Counted from the first letter of the stretch, positions 24,653 to 33,955 are shown. The stretch: 64,000 bases of DNA from DASUGC01 sp035606665 (GCA_035606665.1 DATNEY010000001.1:1-64000), one strand, 5' to 3'. Notes: a model not told the origin generated them from the sequence alone. Program-made: numbers and translations.

Positions 24653-25231
24653 CTATCCTCCCGATGGTCTTGGCAACACGGTGTAGACGCGACCGATGAA
24701 TCCGTGAAACTCCGTCATGAAACCCCGCAGGAACTTCTCGGTGGACGCGTTCGTGACAGCACCGTCGTCGGTGATCAACCCCTTCTCGAACTGAATGTAC
24801 GCCTCGATGGAATTCATGAGCGGTGAGTTACAGAACGCCAGGATGCTGCGCAGGTGCGCTTGGGCAATCGCGGTCCCGATCTTCCCAGGCGACGTGCCGA
24901 TGATGGCAGACGGCTTTCGCGCGAACGAGTTCTGGCCGTACGGGCGGCTGGCCCAGTCGATCGCGTTCTTCAGTCCGCCGGGAATCGATCGGTTGTACTC
25001 CGGCGTTACGAACAGCACGGCGTCAACGGCCGCGATGGCCTCCTTGAGGGCGCGCGCCGGTGGCGGGAAGTCGGCATCAGAGTCATAGCAGTACAGCGGA
25101 AGATCCCTGAACGGAATCTCGGTCATGACAAGTTCCGCCGGCGCGAGGCGCACCAGCGCCGTCGCAAGCTTGCGATTGATGGACGCCTTCGCCAGACTGC
25201 CGACGAAGTAACCGACAGAGTACGTAGCCAC
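24653..25231 (-). CDS. NADPH-dependent FMN reductase
   Basis: This 192-residue flavodoxin-like protein opens with YFVGSLAKASINRKLATALVRLAP (FMN phosphate loop) and contains AVLFVTPEYNRSIPGGLKNAIDWAS, the hallmark of the ChrR/AzoR-like NADPH:FMN reductase family. It reduces FMN, quinones, azo dyes or chromate with NADPH. SIPGTSPGKIG-like text (AIIGTSPGKIGTAIAQ) completes the flavin site. It is monocistronic, with its 3' end at the strong terminator. Confidence 0.92.
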   Translation of the reverse strand: MATYSVGYFVGSLAKASINRKLATALVRLAPAELVMTEIPFRDLPLYCYDSDADFPPPARALKEAIAAVDAVLFVTPEYNRSIPGGLKNAIDWASRPYGQNSFARKPSAIIGTSPGKIGTAIAQAHLRSILAFCNSPLMNSIEAYIQFEKGLITDDGAVTNASTEKFLRGFMTEFHGFIGRVYTVLPRPSGG

Positions 25232-25322
25232 GGCTGACCTCCAAGTGGGGTTGTTCTCTATCGTTAATTCAATGCGGAGCGCCCGGGTGTTCAGAACCGC
25301 ACACGCCCCGGGCCGCCGTGTG

Positions 25323-26114
25323 TCAGCGCAACGCGGCGAGAGCCGTCGTGGCGGTCTCGTGGTCGCGGATTTCAGTCGCCGTTTTCTTCGGGTTGAGCTT
25401 CAGCGCGGCTTCGTAACTCTTGATGGCCGCAGGCTTGTCTCCGCGCGTGGCCTGAAGCCGTCCCAGGGCCTGGTGGAGCTGATACGCCTTCGGCAGGAGG
25501 GTCAGACCCAACTCGAGCACCTTTTCGTTGGTGCCCGCTGCCTTGCGATTCGCGGCGTTCGCAGCCGCCTGAATGGAAGACGCACTGACATAGTAGTCCT
25601 TCAGGTTTGGCAGGGCCCTCGCCTTCGCGATGGCCTCATCGCCCGTGCCGGCCGCAATCGCTTCTCGCATGAGCTTCACGAAGGAAAGCGGCTTGACCGC
25701 GAGAATCTCGTAGTCGAAGACCAGCGTCGAATTCGCCGGGATGCCCGTCCGTTCTCGCGTGCCATAGCCGAGCTCCGGTTTCATCGTAATGACGATGCGA
25801 TCGCCCTCGCGCACGTAGCGCATGCCCTCGGAGAATCCGCGTATCACGCTGTCCACGCCCAGCGTGTACTCGTAGGGCGCACCATCGGTGCGCGTGTTCC
25901 AGAACTCCTTGCCCTCCGCAAGATTCCCGATGCCGTGAATCACCATCAGGTCACCGGTCTGCGGCTGTGGTCCGCTACCGAGCTGCGTGAACTTATAGAT
26001 GAGGCCAGATTCAGTCGTGATCGACTCGCCGATCTTCGGGCGAGTCTGGGCAAAGGCCGGCGCTGCGATGCCGGCGACCAGCAGGGCGACGAAGACGAAC
26101 AAGTGTCGAGTCAT
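25323..26114 (-). CDS. Exported FKBP-type peptidyl-prolyl isomerase with TPR-like C-terminus
   Basis: The protein has 263 residues from the ATG at 26114 (MTRHLFVFVALLVAG), with a signal peptide ending about residue 23 (APAFAQ). The FKBP domain (about 35-130) shows GDLMVIHGIGNLAEGKEFWNT, VIRGFSEGMRYVREGDRIVITMKPELGYG and IPANSTLVFDYEIL. The remaining 120 residues are helical and end with a TPR motif (AYQLHQALGRLQATRGDKPAAIKSYEAALKLNP). It should help fold proteins in the periplasm. It is divergent from the 26231 gene. Confidence 0.9.
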   Translation of the reverse strand: MTRHLFVFVALLVAGIAAPAFAQTRPKIGESITTESGLIYKFTQLGSGPQPQTGDLMVIHGIGNLAEGKEFWNTRTDGAPYEYTLGVDSVIRGFSEGMRYVREGDRIVITMKPELGYGTRERTGIPANSTLVFDYEILAVKPLSFVKLMREAIAAGTGDEAIAKARALPNLKDYYVSASSIQAAANAANRKAAGTNEKVLELGLTLLPKAYQLHQALGRLQATRGDKPAAIKSYEAALKLNPKKTATEIRDHETATTALAALR

Positions 26115-26230
26115 GAGGGGATGTTCATCCATTCTGAGGCACTGCGCTACTCCTTTATGGACGTACCACGACCACGATCTGCGGCTAGCCCGAGGTCCGA
26201 TTCTTGCAATTACTGACCCGGGAGTTCCCT

Positions 26231-27208
26231 ATGAAAAGCGCCATTCTTTCTCTCGCATTGTGTCTCGTCGTCGCTCCGTTGACGACGGCGCGCTCTTCAT
26301 CCTCGAACAACAACGCGGACAAGGTGCTCTGGCGAGACTCCGGTCCGGTCGCGAAGAAGGATCTGTATTGGGGCCGGGGCAGCGCCGATCGTGTGCCGAA
26401 GCCTCCCTTCACGTTCGTTCAGGAAAACCTGTCCGGATCGAAGCCGAAGCTCGACGTCACGGACGCGGCCGGCGTGGCGTGGTCCGTGAAGCTCTCACTG
26501 CCCAAGCCCGGCGTGAACGAAGTCCATGCGGAGATCGCAGCGACCAGGCTGGTCTGGGCGTTCGGTTACTTCGTGGACGAGAACTATTTCGTGCCGAGTG
26601 GACGCATCGAGGGCGTTCACGATCTGAAACGTGCAGCCCCGGTGGTGGGGCCGGACGGCAGTTTCACGTCAGCCCGGTTCGAGCGCCGCGAGAAAGGCAT
26701 GGAATCGCGCGGCGAGTGGAACATCGAGGACAACCCGTTCAAGGGGACTCCAGAGCTGGCCGGGCTCCATGCATTGATGCTGCTGCTCGCCAGCTGGGAC
26801 AACATGCCCTACAACACCGCCATCGTTCGCGTCACCCTGCCCGGCGGCGGCGAAGAGGATCGGTACGTCCTGACCGATCTCGGGGCCACGTTCGGCCGAA
26901 TGCGCGGCGGGCTCGGCAAGGAACCGAATCGATGGGTACTGGATGAGTACCGCGAGAACCGTTTGGTCAGCGGCGTGACGATGAACAAACTGGCATTCCG
27001 CGCACCGTTGCTGGGCAAGGATCCGCTTGCGATTCCGGTGTCGCACGCTCGCTGGTTCCTCGAAATCGCGGCGCAGCTCAGCGACGATCAGATCCGCAAG
27101 GCCTTCGAGGCCTCGGGCGCCAATGCGAGCGAGGTCGAGGGTTTCACCGCGGCGGTCAGGTCGCGCATTCAGGAGATCAAGGACAAGCTTTCGACGAAGG
27201 GCTACTGA
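26231..27208 (+). CDS. Secreted protein with kinase-fold-like motifs, unknown function
   Basis: This 325-residue protein has a signal peptide (1-20, ending PLTTARS) and GGGAG before the ATG. Motif order recalls atypical kinases of the HipA/PI3K/Fam20 type. WSVKLSL resembles a lysine strand. It is followed by EVHAEIAATRLVWAFGY, a helix with Glu. LLASWDNMPYNTAIV has the spacing of a catalytic D-x4-N loop, and YVLTDLGATFGR resembles a DxG metal-binding turn. No database family was recognised. The signal peptide would place it outside the cytoplasm, where ATP is scarce. Kinase-fold assignment is inference only. Confidence 0.7.
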   Translation: MKSAILSLALCLVVAPLTTARSSSSNNNADKVLWRDSGPVAKKDLYWGRGSADRVPKPPFTFVQENLSGSKPKLDVTDAAGVAWSVKLSLPKPGVNEVHAEIAATRLVWAFGYFVDENYFVPSGRIEGVHDLKRAAPVVGPDGSFTSARFERREKGMESRGEWNIEDNPFKGTPELAGLHALMLLLASWDNMPYNTAIVRVTLPGGGEEDRYVLTDLGATFGRMRGGLGKEPNRWVLDEYRENRLVSGVTMNKLAFRAPLLGKDPLAIPVSHARWFLEIAAQLSDDQIRKAFEASGANASEVEGFTAAVRSRIQEIKDKLSTKGY

Positions 27209-27221
27209 AAGAAGGCGGTTC

Positions 27222-28292
27222 TTACGGTCGACGGATGGTTCGGAGGGCTTCCCAGTTGGGGAACGCGTTGAGTCCCGGAGGAAACGTCAATTGCGTTTCG
27301 CCGGTACCGTCCGCGGAAATGCTGAACAACTGGAACCGCGCCGTGCCTCCGATGGGCCTGTGAAACACGATCCGTCGGCCATCGGGCGACCACGTCGGCG
27401 TCAGATCCGGGGCTGAATTGTCCGTCAGCATCATTTGTCCGCTGCCGTCCGCGTTCATGATGCAGATCTCGAAATCGGGACCATTGCGACGACAACTGAA
27501 GGCGATCCGCTTGCCGTCCGGCGACCACGATGGCGCCCTTTCCTCTTCCGTGTTGTTCGTGAGCCGGACGGGCTTTCCGGTGCCGTCGACACTGACGGCG
27601 TAAATCTCAGCCGTCGGAGAATTCATCGGATTGTCAGTCGTCGCGTGACTGGTGAAGATGATCGTTTTCCCGTCCGGCGACCAGTCCGCGTCATCGTCAA
27701 TCGCCGCCGGACTGGCAGTCAGATTTCGTGGCTTGTCGTGGGAGCGAAGCCCGGCGTTTCCGTCGATGATGAAGATGTCGCTGTCCGTAGTCGCCGCCCC
27801 CGGATCCGGTTTGATGGGCAAGCCAGTCCCGGACGCAGACGCATGAAAGGCGATGTGCCTGCCGTCAGGAGACCACGTCGCGGAGCTGCCTCGGACCAGA
27901 AACACCTGATCGGTCCCATCGGCATTCATGACGAAGAGATCCGACGTGTTGAGCGGCTCGCCCTCGCCGCGCCGCCGTCCGCTTTCGAAAGCCACGCGCG
28001 TGCCGTCCGAGGACATCGCCGGAAACAGGTCAGGGACGGTGTTGCTGGTCAGACGCCGCACCGAGGTCCACGCCTCGTCTGTTGCATAGATCTCGGTGGC
28101 GGCCCAGGTCCGTAAGGGATCGGTCGCCGGGTCGGCGCCCGGCTCGTGCCGGCTGCTGACAAACACGAGCATGGATGCCGACGCTTTCTGCGGGCCAGCC
28201 GATTCGGTGAGGGAACCCTGCAGGATGCCTATGGCCACTGCGATCGTGGCGGCCCAGCCCAAATCGTCGGCGCGGAGTCGATGCACTATCAC
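27222..28292 (-). CDS. PD40/TolB-like beta-propeller protein
   Basis: The protein has about 356 residues from a GTG near 28292; the frame continues upstream, but that part overlaps the start of the divergent gene and looks non-coding. An N-terminal hydrophobic segment (WAATIAVAIGILQG) is a signal or anchor. At least five PD40 blades follow, each ending in (S/W)SPDG(K/R)-x-IAF, with FVMNADGTDQVFL, YAVSVDGTGKPVRLT and IMNADGSGQMMLT between. TolB-like propellers are periplasmic and bind proteins or sense ligands. There is no Pal/Tol context here. Confidence 0.85.
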   Translation of the reverse strand: MIVHRLRADDLGWAATIAVAIGILQGSLTESAGPQKASASMLVFVSSRHEPGADPATDPLRTWAATEIYATDEAWTSVRRLTSNTVPDLFPAMSSDGTRVAFESGRRRGEGEPLNTSDLFVMNADGTDQVFLVRGSSATWSPDGRHIAFHASASGTGLPIKPDPGAATTDSDIFIIDGNAGLRSHDKPRNLTASPAAIDDDADWSPDGKTIIFTSHATTDNPMNSPTAEIYAVSVDGTGKPVRLTNNTEEERAPSWSPDGKRIAFSCRRNGPDFEICIMNADGSGQMMLTDNSAPDLTPTWSPDGRRIVFHRPIGGTARFQLFSISADGTGETQLTFPPGLNAFPNWEALRTIRRP

Positions 28293-28359
28293 TACGTTAC
28301 GCTCAAAACCCAGCCGTCGCCAGAAGCAGAGCCGTACGTATATTCTGCGCTCAATCACC

Positions 28360-31300
28360 ATGACTACCAGGGCTTCCTTCGTGAAGGGACTTGCGCTGTC
28401 GCTTGTCCTAATCGGCGCCACGTTGAACGGACAGGGCGGACGTCGGGATATTCCCTCCAGGCCCCAGGGTCCGTGCGACATCTACGCCGTTGCCGGCAAT
28501 CCATGCGTTGCCGCGCACAGCACCACGCGCGCGCTGTATGCCGCTTACACCGGTCCGCTGTACCAGGTCCTGCGTCAGTCGGACGGCAAGACGCTGGACA
28601 TCGGTGTTGTCAGTCCCGCGGCCGCGCCGATTCCTGACGGAGGCGGCTACGCTAATGCGGCCGCGCAGGATACGTTCTGTGCCAACACGTACTGCTGGAT
28701 CATCAAGATCTACGACCAGTCCCCGAAGCACAACGACCTGACGCAGGCCCCGCGGGGCGGATTCAGCGGGCCGGCCATGGGCGGCTTCAACAACGTGCCG
28801 CTCGCCGACATGGCGCCGGTGACGCTGATGGGTCACAAGGTCTACGGCGTGTTCATCGCGCCCGGCATGGGACTTCGCGACGACGATCCCGTCGGCACGG
28901 CCGTCGACGATCAGGCAGAGGGTCAGTACTGGGTCATCAACGGCCTGCACTTCAATTCCGGCTGTTGCTTCGACTATGGCAACGCGGAGATCGACAGTCG
29001 CGACGACGGCAACGGCACGATGGAGACGACGTACTACGGCAACGCCACGGGCTGGTATCACGGTCCACCGCCCGGGCCGTGGGTCATGACGGATCAGGAG
29101 AACAACCTCGTCGGATGCGTGAACCCCGGCAGTCCGTCGAAGCTCTGCGCGGATCTTCCGAGCATCACCTGGCGATTCGTGACAGCCACGGCCGACGGTG
29201 AGCCGCATCACTGGCGATCGATGGGAGGCGACGGACAGAGAGGCGATCTGAAAGTGATGTTCGACGGACCCCGCGTCAACGCCACCTACGATCCGATGCG
29301 CAAGCAGGGCGCGATTCTTCTGGGTAACGGCGGCGACAACAGCAACGCATCGCAGGGCACCTTTTATGAAGGCGCGATGACCGCGCCGGGCACGTTCCCG
29401 ACTCTGGAGACCAATCAGAAGGTTCAAGCCAACGTCGTCGCCGCGAAGTACGACGTGCAGCGGGTGAGCATTGCTCCCGCCTCCACCGAAGCTACGGCGG
29501 GCAAGCCCACCCCCGTCGCGAATCCTCCAGGCTTGCAGACGTTTTCGCCTGGTTCGTCGCAGAACACGACTGTGACCTTTACGAATACGACGGGCGCGCC
29601 GGTGACGAACGTCGCACTGTCCATCGTTGCCCCCAAAGGATGGACGGTGAGCCGGACCGTTGTAGCGCAGTCGTCGACACTCGCAACGCCGGTCGCGCCG
29701 GGCGAGAGCGTGAGCGCGACATTCGAAGTCACGTCAGGCCCGGCGGCTTTCAATGGCGACCTCGTCGGCCAGGCGCGATGGACGGGAACCGGTGGTACGA
29801 AGCACGTCGAAACGGCGGCCGAAAAAGTTCGTAACGTCAGTCTCGTCACCATCAACGAGTTCCGTGTCAGCGGCGGTCCTGCCATCAACGGGACGAATTC
29901 GTTCATCGAGCTCTACAACTCAGGCAGCGGCGTCGTCGACCTCTCGAACTGGACGCTGACCGCGCACGCGACGCAGCAGGCGATTTTCTCCACGGTGAAG
30001 GTCCCCGTGGGTACGACGCTCGCCGCGCGCAGTTTCTATCTACTCGGCCTGTCCAACTCCGGACTTGCTGTACCGGCGCGCAAGGGTGACACGACCATCC
30101 ACGTCAGAAGCACCGCGGGCATGACGGTTGGAGACACGATCGACATCGACACTGGCTCCGCCCTTGAAACCCGCAAGATCGTCGGTGTTGGAACGCCGGC
30201 TGCCGCCAACACGACAATTTGGCAGCCGCTGCCGGACGGTCCCGTCATCACGATTCCCGTGGGCTCGACGAACGTGCCGGTCACGGGCGTCGCGGGCTTC
30301 GAGGCCGGTCAGAAGGTCGGCATCGGCTACGGCGCCACCTATCCCACTGTGTCGAAGGCGACCGAGCGATACGAAGTCGTCACTGTCACAGCGGTCGGGA
30401 AGCAGGGCACGCAGGCTTGGCTCTCCGCGGATGCGAAAGCCGGCGACACGAACCTCAAAGTGTCATCGGTCGCAAACATTTCAGTGGGTGACAGAATCAG
30501 ATTGGACATCGACAGCGTCGGACATGGGATCGAAACCGTCACAGTGACGCGTGTCGGTACGCAGTCGGTGCGCAACAGCTTCAACGGTCCGCTGAGAGAG
30601 ACGGAGCTGGGGACTGGTCTCGGCCTGGCGGCGCCGCTCAAGTTCAGCCACGCCGCCAACCTTCCCTTCAGCAATCGTGGGACAGGCATCACCGTCACAC
30701 CCGCGACGGCATTTCCGCACTCGAGCAACGAACCCGTCCAGCCGCTCGGTACTGGACTCACGCTGGATAAACCGCTGACGAGCGACCATTCGATCGATGC
30801 GGTTGTACGCGATGCGGCCGTCACGACGGCCGGCTATCAGGGCACGCCTGTACCGAATCAATGGTTCGGAGGACCGGCGCTCGGGAACGCGGGCGCCATC
30901 GTGCTGCGTGACGCCGCCGGACTCGTGGTCGACAGTCTCAACTACGGCGGCATCGTCGATCCATGGGCCGCCGAGGGGTATCAAGGCATTTCCGGAGCAG
31001 GACAAAACGGCTGCCGCGTGACTACCCCCGGCGGGCGCGGCGGCGGGCCGGCGGCGCCTGCCAATCTGCCCGATCGCAGCGCAGGCCGCTTCCCCGACGG
31101 TCGTGACACGGACAGCAACTGCAACGATTTCCTGTTGCAGGCCGCAACCGTGATGGCGGGCGAGTCCGTTACGGGCGCATTGAATATCAAGGTCGCCGGC
31201 GTGAATGACTTCGCCGCCGGACAGGCGATCCTGATCGATGCGGGCGCGAACCAGGAGACGGCCACGATCGCGACGGTCGGCACAGCGGGCGCCACGACGA

Positions 31301-31614
31301 TCGGTACGGCGAGCGCTGCGGGCGCGACGATAATCCCGGTCGCCAGTCCTGCCGGTTTCAACAACGGCCAGACGATAACCATTGATATTGGCTCGAACGC
31401 CGAGACAGCGGTGGTCGTTTCCACCGCAGGCGGCGGCAGAGGCGGCGCGCCGATCACGGTCACCGTTTCTGCGCCGCTCCGATTTGCGCACGCCGCCGGT
31501 GCTCAAGTTGCGGGTACGGGCATCACACTAACGACACCGTTGACGAAATCGCATGCGAGTGGAGCACGTGTCGCCAGCACGGTTCCCACACCGGGCGCGC
31601 CGAATCGGAAATAA
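28360..31614 (+). CDS. GH54-type alpha-L-arabinofuranosidase-like protein with NEW3 and lamin-tail regions
   Basis: The protein has 1084 residues from ATG 28360 with a signal peptide (1-26). Residues of about 32-360 follow the arabinofuranosidase B catalytic domain: PCDIYAVAGNPCVAAHSTTRALY, the vicinal CCFDYGNAE, DQENNLVGC (Glu247 at the family nucleophile position) and GGDNSN (Asp326 at the acid/base position), then GTFYEGAMT. Residues of about 385-490 resemble the NEW3 Ig-like domain. A lamin-tail domain begins at VTINEFRVSGG. It is interrupted by repeats of the pattern GDTxxxVxSxxGMxVGDxIxID before resuming at GAIVLRDAAGLVVDSLNYG. The protein probably debranches plant arabinans outside the cell. 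Confidence 0.85.
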   Translation: MTTRASFVKGLALSLVLIGATLNGQGGRRDIPSRPQGPCDIYAVAGNPCVAAHSTTRALYAAYTGPLYQVLRQSDGKTLDIGVVSPAAAPIPDGGGYANAAAQDTFCANTYCWIIKIYDQSPKHNDLTQAPRGGFSGPAMGGFNNVPLADMAPVTLMGHKVYGVFIAPGMGLRDDDPVGTAVDDQAEGQYWVINGLHFNSGCCFDYGNAEIDSRDDGNGTMETTYYGNATGWYHGPPPGPWVMTDQENNLVGCVNPGSPSKLCADLPSITWRFVTATADGEPHHWRSMGGDGQRGDLKVMFDGPRVNATYDPMRKQGAILLGNGGDNSNASQGTFYEGAMTAPGTFPTLETNQKVQANVVAAKYDVQRVSIAPASTEATAGKPTPVANPPGLQTFSPGSSQNTTVTFTNTTGAPVTNVALSIVAPKGWTVSRTVVAQSSTLATPVAPGESVSATFEVTSGPAAFNGDLVGQARWTGTGGTKHVETAAEKVRNVSLVTINEFRVSGGPAINGTNSFIELYNSGSGVVDLSNWTLTAHATQQAIFSTVKVPVGTTLAARSFYLLGLSNSGLAVPARKGDTTIHVRSTAGMTVGDTIDIDTGSALETRKIVGVGTPAAANTTIWQPLPDGPVITIPVGSTNVPVTGVAGFEAGQKVGIGYGATYPTVSKATERYEVVTVTAVGKQGTQAWLSADAKAGDTNLKVSSVANISVGDRIRLDIDSVGHGIETVTVTRVGTQSVRNSFNGPLRETELGTGLGLAAPLKFSHAANLPFSNRGTGITVTPATAFPHSSNEPVQPLGTGLTLDKPLTSDHSIDAVVRDAAVTTAGYQGTPVPNQWFGGPALGNAGAIVLRDAAGLVVDSLNYGGIVDPWAAEGYQGISGAGQNGCRVTTPGGRGGGPAAPANLPDRSAGRFPDGRDTDSNCNDFLLQAATVMAGESVTGALNIKVAGVNDFAAGQAILIDAGANQETATIATVGTAGATTIGTASAAGATIIPVASPAGFNNGQTITIDIGSNAETAVVVSTAGGGRGGAPITVTVSAPLRFAHAAGAQVAGTGITLTTPLTKSHASGARVASTVPTPGAPNRK

Positions 31615-31645
31615 GCATCGTGCAACCCAAGTTTGCGTTTGGCCG

Positions 31646-31664
31646 CGAAACGACTCCCGAGGTC
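31646..31664. repeat. Half copy of the CGAAACGACTCCCGAGGTC element
   Basis: CGAAACGACTCCCGAGGTC is identical to the right arm of the palindromes at 33956 and 37231. No matching left arm is seen. It lies between the convergent stops at 31614 and 31670. Confidence 0.7.
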
Positions 31665-31669
31665 CTGAC

Positions 31670-32293
31670 TTACTTGACGACGCCCGGCTTTCCGCCCAAG
31701 TTCGGCATCGTGTCTGCGTAGACGATCGTCTGCGTGGAGCGTTGATCGGTTTGGGTGAAGTTCACTACCTGCGCGCACATCACTTTGAACTTCAGCCGGC
31801 CATCGTCATTTCCAAGGCGGGAGAGCGGCAGCTCGATTTGGCGCGTATCGGGCGCCGGCGTCGTGACGCCGACGATGCCGTTGAAGTCCTGCTGGTTCGA
31901 CGCCGTCTGATGTGTCAGCGCTGCCCTGGCCGGATCGTGTGGCTGCAAGCCGCGAAGCACGTAGTCGGCGCCGATGGGCACGCTGTCCGTCCTGAACGCA
32001 ATTTCGCCGGTGGATGGGTCCTCGTCCGTATCGAGATACACGGTCACGCTCGTCTGCGGGGACAACGTTCCGCGTGCAAATGAGATCGTCAGCGTGAACA
32101 CGCCCCGATCGACTTTAATCGTCGCCTCGATGAGATCCGGTGGCACCGGCAGTTGCGCGCTCGGTGAGACGTCTCCCTTTGCGTCCGTCAGCTTCCCGGA
32201 CAATCGCTGCTCAACCAGCGGCCTTCCGCCGGAAATCACGAACACCAGCGCGGCCGCAGTAAGCGACTCACGCAGTCTCGGGGATCCGGTCAC
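31670..32293 (-). CDS. Exported protein of unknown function
   Basis: This 207-residue protein has a weak N-terminal signal (LTAAALVFVISGG). The mature part is beta-rich: FTLTISFARGTLSPQTSVTVYLDTDEDPSTGE, then RQIELPLSRLGNDDGRLKFKVMC. The DTDEDPSTG segment recalls calcium-binding or dockerin-like loops, and the overall layout is that of secreted domains describing a time-stamped fibre-like beta sandwich; no family was named. The neighbouring GH54-like gene is convergent. Confidence that it is coding is good; the function is unknown. Confidence 0.6.
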   Translation of the reverse strand: MTGSPRLRESLTAAALVFVISGGRPLVEQRLSGKLTDAKGDVSPSAQLPVPPDLIEATIKVDRGVFTLTISFARGTLSPQTSVTVYLDTDEDPSTGEIAFRTDSVPIGADYVLRGLQPHDPARAALTHQTASNQQDFNGIVGVTTPAPDTRQIELPLSRLGNDDGRLKFKVMCAQVVNFTQTDQRSTQTIVYADTMPNLGGKPGVVK

Positions 32294-32337
32294 GCTGCGA
32301 TTCTAGCGCCACCTGACGCTGAGCTCTGCGCGGGGTG

Positions 32338-32659
32338 CTATGCCGTCCGGCGGCTCTTGAGGGCCGCGCGAATCGCCTTCGTGATCTTCGAGTCGTCGTA
32401 CGGCTTGTCGACCTGACCGTCGAAGCCCGCTTCTCGAGTGCGGGCCTTGTCGGGACCACTGACGGCGGCCGGCACGGCGCAGCAACGGCGCCGAACGCGC
32501 GATGATCTGCACGCTGTAGCCGACGTACGCCACGAGCTGCTCACTCGTCAGCAGCGCACGGGGATGGCGATAGAAGAAGACGAGTAGATCGACGTCGCAC
32601 GCGTGCTCCAGCGCATTGACGCGGGCGAGCAACGAACGAACGTTCGACTTTGTAGCCAC
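32338..32659 (-). pseudogene. Frameshifted fusion of a winged-helix and a receiver-domain fragment
   Basis: Reading from 32659 downwards, MATKSNVRSLLARVNALEHACDVDLLVFF and LLTSEQLVAYVGYSVQIIARS look like the start of a small winged-helix protein. From about 32480, text in another frame (SGPDKARTREAGFDGQVDKPYDDSKITKAIRAAL) is the C-terminal end of a CheY-like receiver domain with its conserved DKP. No single frame covers both, and the phosphoacceptor half is absent. It is a decayed, probably rearranged locus. Confidence 0.6.
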
Positions 32660-32902
32660 TGGGAACAGTTCAGTCTCCTGCCCCCCAAGTGTGTCAAGGC
32701 AATTGTTTCCCGAAGTGGCCGTCAGCGGGGACGTACTTGCCCTGCACAGAATCGCTGCCGCGGCGCTCCGGGCGTCACACTGACGACTAGATCGCCAACA
32801 AAAGGCACGTCATTCGCCGGAATGTGAACGCGCGTGACACCTTCGCACGTCGCTCTTCCGGCACGAATCATGCGACTGCTTTCTTCGATGAAGGAGGCCT
32901 CC

Positions 32903-33946
32903 ATGAGAGCCAGTATCAGAGCGAGCCTGCTCGCGGTCACGGCGCTGCTGGTTGGCAGCGCGGATGCCAGCGCGCAGGTGTGGAACCGCACCCAGACACA
33001 GACACCGCCGCGAACCGGCGTGTGCTTCTATGCGGATATCAACTACGGTGGGCGGTACTTCTGCACGAATACCAACACCGAAGATCCGCTTGTCGAGATG
33101 AACGATGGGATCTCATCCATACGAGTATTCGGCAATGCGGAAGTGACGGTCTATCAGGACAGGGACTTTCAGGGACGGTCGCAGACGTTCGTCTCGGACG
33201 TCAACGATCTGAGGCGCGACAATTGGAACGACACGATCAGCTCGGTGCGCGTGCAGCCGCAGGGCGGGGCAGGCGGCTGGGCCAACCGCTGGGGCAGACC
33301 GGCGACTCCGGCCAACGGCGCGTGTTTCTATGACAACGTGAATTTCACCGGTCAGTACTTCTGCTCGCGCCAGGGCGAAAGCGTCCAGATGGTTCCTGAG
33401 GGCACGAACGACCGCATCTCCTCAATCCGCCTGTTCGGTAACGCCGAGCTCGTCGTCTACCGCGACAGGGATTTCGGAGGCGTCTCGGAGTGGTTCGACG
33501 TGTCCGAGCCCGACCTGCGCGAATCCGGATGGAACGACACGATCTCGTCGTATCAGATCGGCACGCGCGGATCGTTCGGCAATCGCGGTCGCGGAAATGC
33601 CTACGGCCGCGGCGCTGGACGCGGCCTCGGATACGCCGACTCGCGAACCGGAAGCCTCGAATGGCGCGGCTGGGTCGACAACCGCGTGCAGCTCGTGATT
33701 CGCGGGCGATCGGTTCAGGAGCGCGCGGTGGCTGGCAACAGGTTCGACCAGGGCCGAGCCATCTTCGCCTCGGGCTACGGCCTGCCGGCGGAAGCCGTCC
33801 GTGTCAACGTGAGAGATCTCACGGGGCGCGGTGACGTTCGCGTGATTCAGCAGCCGTCCCGCCAGAATGGCTACACGGCGATCGTCCAAATCTACGGTCC
33901 GACCCGCGGCGCGCAGGAACATCGAATTCAGGTGACCTGGCGCTAG
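32903..33946 (+). CDS. Secreted beta/gamma-crystallin (peptidase inhibitor I36-like) protein
   Basis: The protein has 347 residues from ATG 32903, with AAGGAGG upstream. A signal peptide (1-26, ending SADASAQ) is followed by two crystallin-type domains. Each shows CFYxxxNxxGxYFC, then SSIRxFGNAEx-VYxDRDFxG and NDTISS. A Gly/Arg-rich linker leads to a C-terminal beta domain (LEWRGWVDNRVQLVIRGRSVQERAV). The fold binds calcium or inhibits peptidases in known members; the N/D-x-I/V-SS motifs are present. It is likely extracellular. An interspersed palindrome follows 10 bp after the stop. Confidence 0.82.
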   Translation: MRASIRASLLAVTALLVGSADASAQVWNRTQTQTPPRTGVCFYADINYGGRYFCTNTNTEDPLVEMNDGISSIRVFGNAEVTVYQDRDFQGRSQTFVSDVNDLRRDNWNDTISSVRVQPQGGAGGWANRWGRPATPANGACFYDNVNFTGQYFCSRQGESVQMVPEGTNDRISSIRLFGNAELVVYRDRDFGGVSEWFDVSEPDLRESGWNDTISSYQIGTRGSFGNRGRGNAYGRGAGRGLGYADSRTGSLEWRGWVDNRVQLVIRGRSVQERAVAGNRFDQGRAIFASGYGLPAEAVRVNVRDLTGRGDVRVIQQPSRQNGYTAIVQIYGPTRGAQEHRIQVTWR

Positions 33947-33955
33947 CGCGAGTAG

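Noticed and set aside
32722..32991. Minus-strand frame with VHIPANDVPFVGDLVVSV upstream of the crystallin gene
   Set aside because: It overlaps the signal peptide coding region of the real gene and has no start context or recognisable family; a remnant is possible but unsupported.
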